From contig JADHYP010000048.1 of the NCBI GenBank assembly GCA_016782355.1, forward strand, positions 1 to 9,187: DNA of 9,187 nt, in the 5' to 3' direction. Below the pieces are notes generated by a model, which saw nothing but the letters and a program-made list of their open reading frames with translations, was not told the origin of the DNA and made no database searches. Made by a program: the position numbers and the translations under genes. The stretch comes from Candidatus Syntropharchaeum sp. (GTDB lineage Archaea > Halobacteriota > Syntropharchaeia > Alkanophagales > Methanospirareceae). This document shows positions 6,504 through 9,187 of the stretch, piece by piece (within the stretch, counting starts at the first letter, position 1; every line of letters starts with the position of its first letter).

Positions 6504-6519
6504 GGGATAATGGGATAAT
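6504..6519. repeat. Tandem 8-bp repeat at the rps19e start site
   Basis: GGGATAAT occurs twice in perfect tandem, between the TATA box and the predicted transcription start of rps19e. The placement would suit a protein-binding site covering the initiation region, but a chance repeat is possible. Confidence 0.6.
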
Positions 6520-6536
6520 AGGACTGATAAAATAAA

Positions 6537-7004
6537 ATGACAACGGTATACGATGTGCCGCCGGATAAACTGGCGAAGAGGGTGGCGGAGAAATTGAAAA
6601 AGAACAAAGCTATCCATCTGCCAAAGTGGGCTATGGAGGTAAAAAAGGGAGCGAACAAAGAATTGCCACCTCAGGAGAGCGATTGGTGGTGGATGAGGTG
6701 TGCATCCGTGCTGCGGCAAATATACCTACATGGGCCGGTAGGGGTATCGAGGCTACGCACGTATTACGGCAGCAGAGTTAGAAGGGGCGCAAAGCCCGAG
6801 AGGTTCAGAGAAGCTTCGGGGAAGATAATACGAGAGGTGCTTCACCAGTTAGAGGATGAGAAAGCCGGTGAGGGATTTGTAACCAAAACGAAAAGGGGAC
6901 GAATAATATCGCCGAAGGGGCAATCTTTTCTCGATGACACCGCGCATGAGCTAAAGAAAGAAGATGCAAAACAAGACGGAACAGGTGTTAAAGATGGCAG
7001 ATGA
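6537..7004 (+). CDS. rps19e: Small-subunit ribosomal protein S19e
   Basis: This 155-residue basic protein is S19e, a small-subunit ribosomal protein found in archaea and eukaryotes but not bacteria; in eukaryotes its counterpart is needed for 40S maturation. Family hallmarks are HLPKWAMEVKKGANKELPP (about 27-45), DWWWMRCASVLRQIYLHGPV (49-68), the conserved LRTYYGSR region and REASGKIIREVLHQLE, ending with KRGRIISPKGQSFLDDTA. The N-terminus MTTVYDVPPDKLAKRVAEKL is typical, so the start is secure. The acidic/basic tail after residue 139 (KKEDAKQDGTGVKDGR) is variable and overlaps the next gene by 11 bases. Pairing with a PDCD5-like gene is a common archaeal arrangement. Confidence 0.96.
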   Translation: MTTVYDVPPDKLAKRVAEKLKKNKAIHLPKWAMEVKKGANKELPPQESDWWWMRCASVLRQIYLHGPVGVSRLRTYYGSRVRRGAKPERFREASGKIIREVLHQLEDEKAGEGFVTKTKRGRIISPKGQSFLDDTAHELKKEDAKQDGTGVKDGR

Positions 7005-7326
7005 AGAAGAATTAGAGGAAATAAGGAGAAGGAAGTATGAACAGATGCAGCAGGCACAAGCCGGTGCTGCGGAAGAGGAAGGGAGAAAGCGAGAGATAGA
7101 GGAGGCAAAGAAGAATATTATCAGGCAGATTCTTACACCAGAAGCAAGAGAGCGGTTAAATGCCATAAAAATGGCAAAACCTGAATTTGCAGAAGTGTTG
7201 GAGGCTCAGCTAATAGGATTAGCGCAGAGCGGGAGGCTAAAAAGCATGCTAAACGATGCCCAATTAAAGGAAATCCTGCGGCAGATAATGCCGAAGAAGC
7301 GCGAAATTACGATAAAAAGAATATAA
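6994..7326 (+). CDS. PDCD5-like DNA-binding protein
   Basis: This 110-residue protein belongs to the archaeal/eukaryotic PDCD5 (TFAR19) family. Archaeal members are small helical DNA-binding proteins of uncertain cellular role. It opens with the acidic then basic helix EELEEIRRRKYEQMQQAQAG. A conserved core follows with ILTPEARERLNAIKMAKPEF, VLEAQLIGLAQSGRL and the end region LKEILRQIMPKKREITIKRI. ATG at 6994 is preferred over an upstream in-frame ATG at 6964: AGGTG lies 6 bases before it, the family begins with MADEEELEEIR-like sequence, and the upstream start would deepen the overlap with rps19e. Overlapping genes imply translational coupling. Confidence 0.92.
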   Translation: MADEEELEEIRRRKYEQMQQAQAGAAEEEGRKREIEEAKKNIIRQILTPEARERLNAIKMAKPEFAEVLEAQLIGLAQSGRLKSMLNDAQLKEILRQIMPKKREITIKRI

Positions 7327-7370
7327 TTCTGCAAACAATCGTGTTCGTCATTAGCAACTAACTGCCGTAA

Positions 7371-8264
7371 ATGAAAAAATATCCGTGTAATCCGTGGTCG
7401 AAAATAAAAACCGTCTGGGAACTGACGAGGGCGGAGCATGGATTGATGTACGGGTTTGGAGTGCTAATAGGGATAATCATCGCGGGGGGGAGTGCTTATG
7501 AAACGGCGATTTTTGGCTTCTTTACCGCTCTTTTCATTCAAGCGGGCACGTTTGCGTTAAACGATTATTGTGACCTGGAATCGGACATTGCTAACCGGAG
7601 GACGGATAGACCGCTGGTGAGGGGGGAGTTAAGAAAGGAGGAGGCGTTGTTGATTGCCTGCTTCGCCACTGCCATCGGTATTATATTCGCAGCGTTCCTT
7701 GCGGTATTCCTGAAGAGCCCTATCTTGTTCCTCCTGGCACTTACATTAGCTGTGCTGGGTATTCTTTACGATATAAAAATGAAGGAATTTTTTGCAGTGA
7801 GTAATTTTTACATCGCGTTTACGATGGCAGTGCCTTTTATCTTTGGCGGATTAATCGCAGAGCCGGGAAGAATAGAAACGGCGTTACTCATCTTTTCTTC
7901 CATTGCGTTCCTTGCAGGTTTCGGAAGGGAAGTGATGAAGGACATAGCAGATGTAAAAGGAGATGCTCTGCGGAACGTAAGGAGTGTTGCACGGATATAC
8001 GGAATGGAGAACGCGAAGCGAGTCGTGGTTTTTTCTTATTCTATCGCAGTCATGCTGAGTGTGATACCTTTTTTCTCTGTCAATACCTCTTACTTCCATA
8101 ATACTGCATATCTGCTCCCTGTTATGGCTGCGGATGCGTTGTTTGTGCATACGTGTTTCGGATTGCGAAAAGGAGCGGATAACTATAACTATATGAGGAA
8201 AGAGACGTTAATAGCAATTGTTATTGGGTTGATTGCGTTTATAAGTGGTGCTTTGTTAAGGTAA
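7371..8264 (+). CDS. UbiA-family membrane prenyltransferase (possible MqnP/MenA-like or DGGGP synthase)
   Basis: This 297-residue integral membrane protein has about eight to nine hydrophobic helices and the two aspartate-rich motifs of UbiA prenyltransferases. The first is NDYCDLESDIANRRTDRP (64-81, with Asn64, Asp68 and Asp72). The second is the REVMKDIADVKGD region (about 186-198, with Asp191, Asp194 and Asp198). These motifs bind Mg2+-prenyl diphosphate and the aromatic or glycerol acceptor. In archaea the family includes DGGGP synthase for ether lipids and prenyltransferases of quinone synthesis. The next gene is mqnD, so a role in the futalosine menaquinone pathway, prenylating the naphthoate product, is attractive. 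Adjacency alone does not decide it. The C-terminal helices are hydrophobic and intact. A 44-base gap with no strong Shine-Dalgarno separates it from the PDCD5-like gene. Confidence 0.85.
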   Translation: MKKYPCNPWSKIKTVWELTRAEHGLMYGFGVLIGIIIAGGSAYETAIFGFFTALFIQAGTFALNDYCDLESDIANRRTDRPLVRGELRKEEALLIACFATAIGIIFAAFLAVFLKSPILFLLALTLAVLGILYDIKMKEFFAVSNFYIAFTMAVPFIFGGLIAEPGRIETALLIFSSIAFLAGFGREVMKDIADVKGDALRNVRSVARIYGMENAKRVVVFSYSIAVMLSVIPFFSVNTSYFHNTAYLLPVMAADALFVHTCFGLRKGADNYNYMRKETLIAIVIGLIAFISGALLR

Positions 8265-8272
8265 TCAGAACC

Positions 8273-8281
8273 TTTTTATAT
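8273..8281 (+). promoter_or_regulatory. TATA box of mqnD
   Basis: TTTTTATAT is centred 26-27 bases before the ATG at 8304, so the transcript is predicted to begin at the start codon. It gives mqnD a promoter of its own just after the ubiA-like stop codon. Confidence 0.65.
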
Positions 8282-8303
8282 CACACACCCCAAATACTAA
8301 ACT

Positions 8304-9113
8304 ATGATTATAGCACACACACCGGATGCAGATGACGCATTCATGTTCTATGGAATGCTAAGCGGCAAAATCACTGCGGATTTCGAAATAAAGCATATTG
8401 TTGAGGACATAGAAACGCTGAACAGAAAAGCATTCCGGGGTGAGATTGACGTCACGGCGCTCTCAGCCCACGCTTATGCTTTTCTTCATCCGCAATACCG
8501 GATTTTATCTGCCGGTGCAAGCGTAGGTGACGGATATGGTCCGGTAGTAGTAGCAAGAATGGAGATGGATATTGAAGGAAAGAAGATTGCGGTGCCCGGG
8601 AAATACACCACTGCAAACCTGCTGCTAAAACTGGCTGTTGATGATTTCCAGCCTGTCGAACTGAGATTTGACGAGGTCATCCATGCAGTGAAGAGGGGAG
8701 AAGTAGATGCCGGGTTGGTAATCCACGAAGCGCAAATAACTTATCCACAGCACGGGCTTGTAAAAATTCTTGATTTGTGGGAATGGTGGCATGAGAAAAC
8801 GGGGCTTCCTTTGCCTCTCGGCATTAATGCCATAAAGAGGGATATTCCTGCGGGAACACAAAGAGAATTTCTTGACGCTTTGCGTGAAAGCGTGCAGTAT
8901 GCGCTGGAGAACGTAGAAGAAGCTATGCAACACGCAATGAAATATTCAAGGGATGCGGATAAAGAGCTTGTCAAAAGATTCGCATTGATGTATGTGAATA
9001 AATACACGTATGAAATGCCCGAAGGAGTTGTAAAAGCCCTTGAGATGCTTTTCAGAATGGCAGAAAGAAAAGGACTTTTTGAGAGACCGCCCCTGGACAT
9101 CCTTTTTCCTTAA
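8304..9113 (+). CDS. mqnD: 1,4-dihydroxy-6-naphthoate synthase (menaquinone, futalosine pathway)
   Basis: This 269-residue protein matches MqnD, which turns cyclic dehypoxanthinyl futalosine into 1,4-dihydroxy-6-naphthoate in the futalosine route to menaquinone. It has the two-lobed periplasmic-binding-like fold of the MqnA/MqnD family but no signal peptide. Motifs include HTPDADDAFMFYG (5-17), DVTALSAHAYAFL (49-61), the GPVVVA strand (79-84), KIAVPGKYTTANLLLKL (94-110), DAGLVIHEAQITYPQHGL (135-152, with His141 at the position of the proposed catalytic histidine) and DLWEWWHEKTGLPLPLGINA (157-176). These and the length fit MqnD better than MqnA. A TATA box at 8273-8281 and the lack of leader sequence suggest leaderless translation. 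None of the other futalosine enzymes is visible, though a UbiA-family gene precedes it. Confidence 0.93.
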   Translation: MIIAHTPDADDAFMFYGMLSGKITADFEIKHIVEDIETLNRKAFRGEIDVTALSAHAYAFLHPQYRILSAGASVGDGYGPVVVARMEMDIEGKKIAVPGKYTTANLLLKLAVDDFQPVELRFDEVIHAVKRGEVDAGLVIHEAQITYPQHGLVKILDLWEWWHEKTGLPLPLGINAIKRDIPAGTQREFLDALRESVQYALENVEEAMQHAMKYSRDADKELVKRFALMYVNKYTYEMPEGVVKALEMLFRMAERKGLFERPPLDILFP

Positions 9114-9147
9114 ACATATTCGTATTCTGATTCCCTTGTGATGTGTT

Positions 9148-9165
9148 ATATCCATTATTGGATAT
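9148..9165. terminator. Small inverted repeat after mqnD
   Basis: ATATCCA and TGGATAT form a perfect 7-bp stem with a TTAT loop, about 35 bases after the mqnD stop. It could help end mqnD transcription or be an operator for a gene beyond the window. There is no U-tract, so this is tentative. Confidence 0.3.
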
Positions 9166-9187
9166 GAACATGAAAGAATATATTTAT

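Noticed and set aside
6353..6719. Minus-strand frames running across the gatB/rps19e divergent region
   Set aside because: They cross the promoters and start codons of two certain genes and show no protein family features.
1007..9113. Functional link between ade and the futalosine pathway through adenine salvage
   Set aside because: Some futalosine routes release adenine, but ade and mqnD are about 5.6 kb apart on opposite strands, and ade has a general salvage role, so the sequence gives no support for a dedicated link.
1..9187. CRISPR array, tRNA or rRNA genes, or an insertion sequence
   Set aside because: I saw no regularly spaced repeats, no cloverleaf or rRNA-like sequence, and no transposase or recombinase product on either strand.

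Overview
The window is archaeal. It carries S19e and PDCD5-like genes, a UPF0330-type VapB antitoxin, AT-rich TATA boxes 25-27 bases upstream of several start codons (the leaderless mRNA pattern), and CfbD, an enzyme of coenzyme F430 synthesis that implies methyl-coenzyme M reductase (Mcr) metabolism. It also carries a 1,4-dihydroxy-6-naphthoate synthase (MqnD) of the futalosine menaquinone pathway. Classical methanogens using methanophenazine or no quinone do not need that pathway, so the pairing points to an Mcr-bearing archaeon with menaquinone, such as an ANME-1-like or Syntrophoarchaeum-like lineage. The lineage is an inference from gene content only.

Left part, minus strand (1-2716): cfbD, cut by the window edge, lies downstream of adenine deaminase (ade). 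A 77-base gap with a small inverted repeat separates them. Centre-left (2717-3355): ade diverges from an intact vapB antitoxin across a short region with a palindromic TATA box. vapB is followed by the collapsed remains of its vapC toxin, and then by a non-coding stretch holding an exact 69-bp copy of an internal piece of ade. Centre (3356-6447, minus strand): a compact apparent operon encodes a glycine-zipper peptide, a two-helix membrane protein and an iron-type alcohol dehydrogenase. Its promoter sits directly behind the stop codon of gatB.

Right part, plus strand (6537-9113): rps19e and a PDCD5-like gene overlap by 11 bases and diverge from gatB. A UbiA-family prenyltransferase and mqnD follow, mqnD with its own TATA box and probably a leaderless transcript. 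UbiA may be a membrane prenyltransferase of quinone synthesis, placing a second menaquinone step beside MqnD, or it may be the archaeal lipid enzyme DGGGP synthase.

Most of the window is housekeeping and cofactor synthesis. No previously undescribed defence or mobile system is evident. The unusual part is 3057-3355, where a toxin gene has been deleted from within and a fragment of the neighbouring ade gene has been copied in, and the small glycine-zipper/membrane-protein/alcohol dehydrogenase operon has no function I can name.
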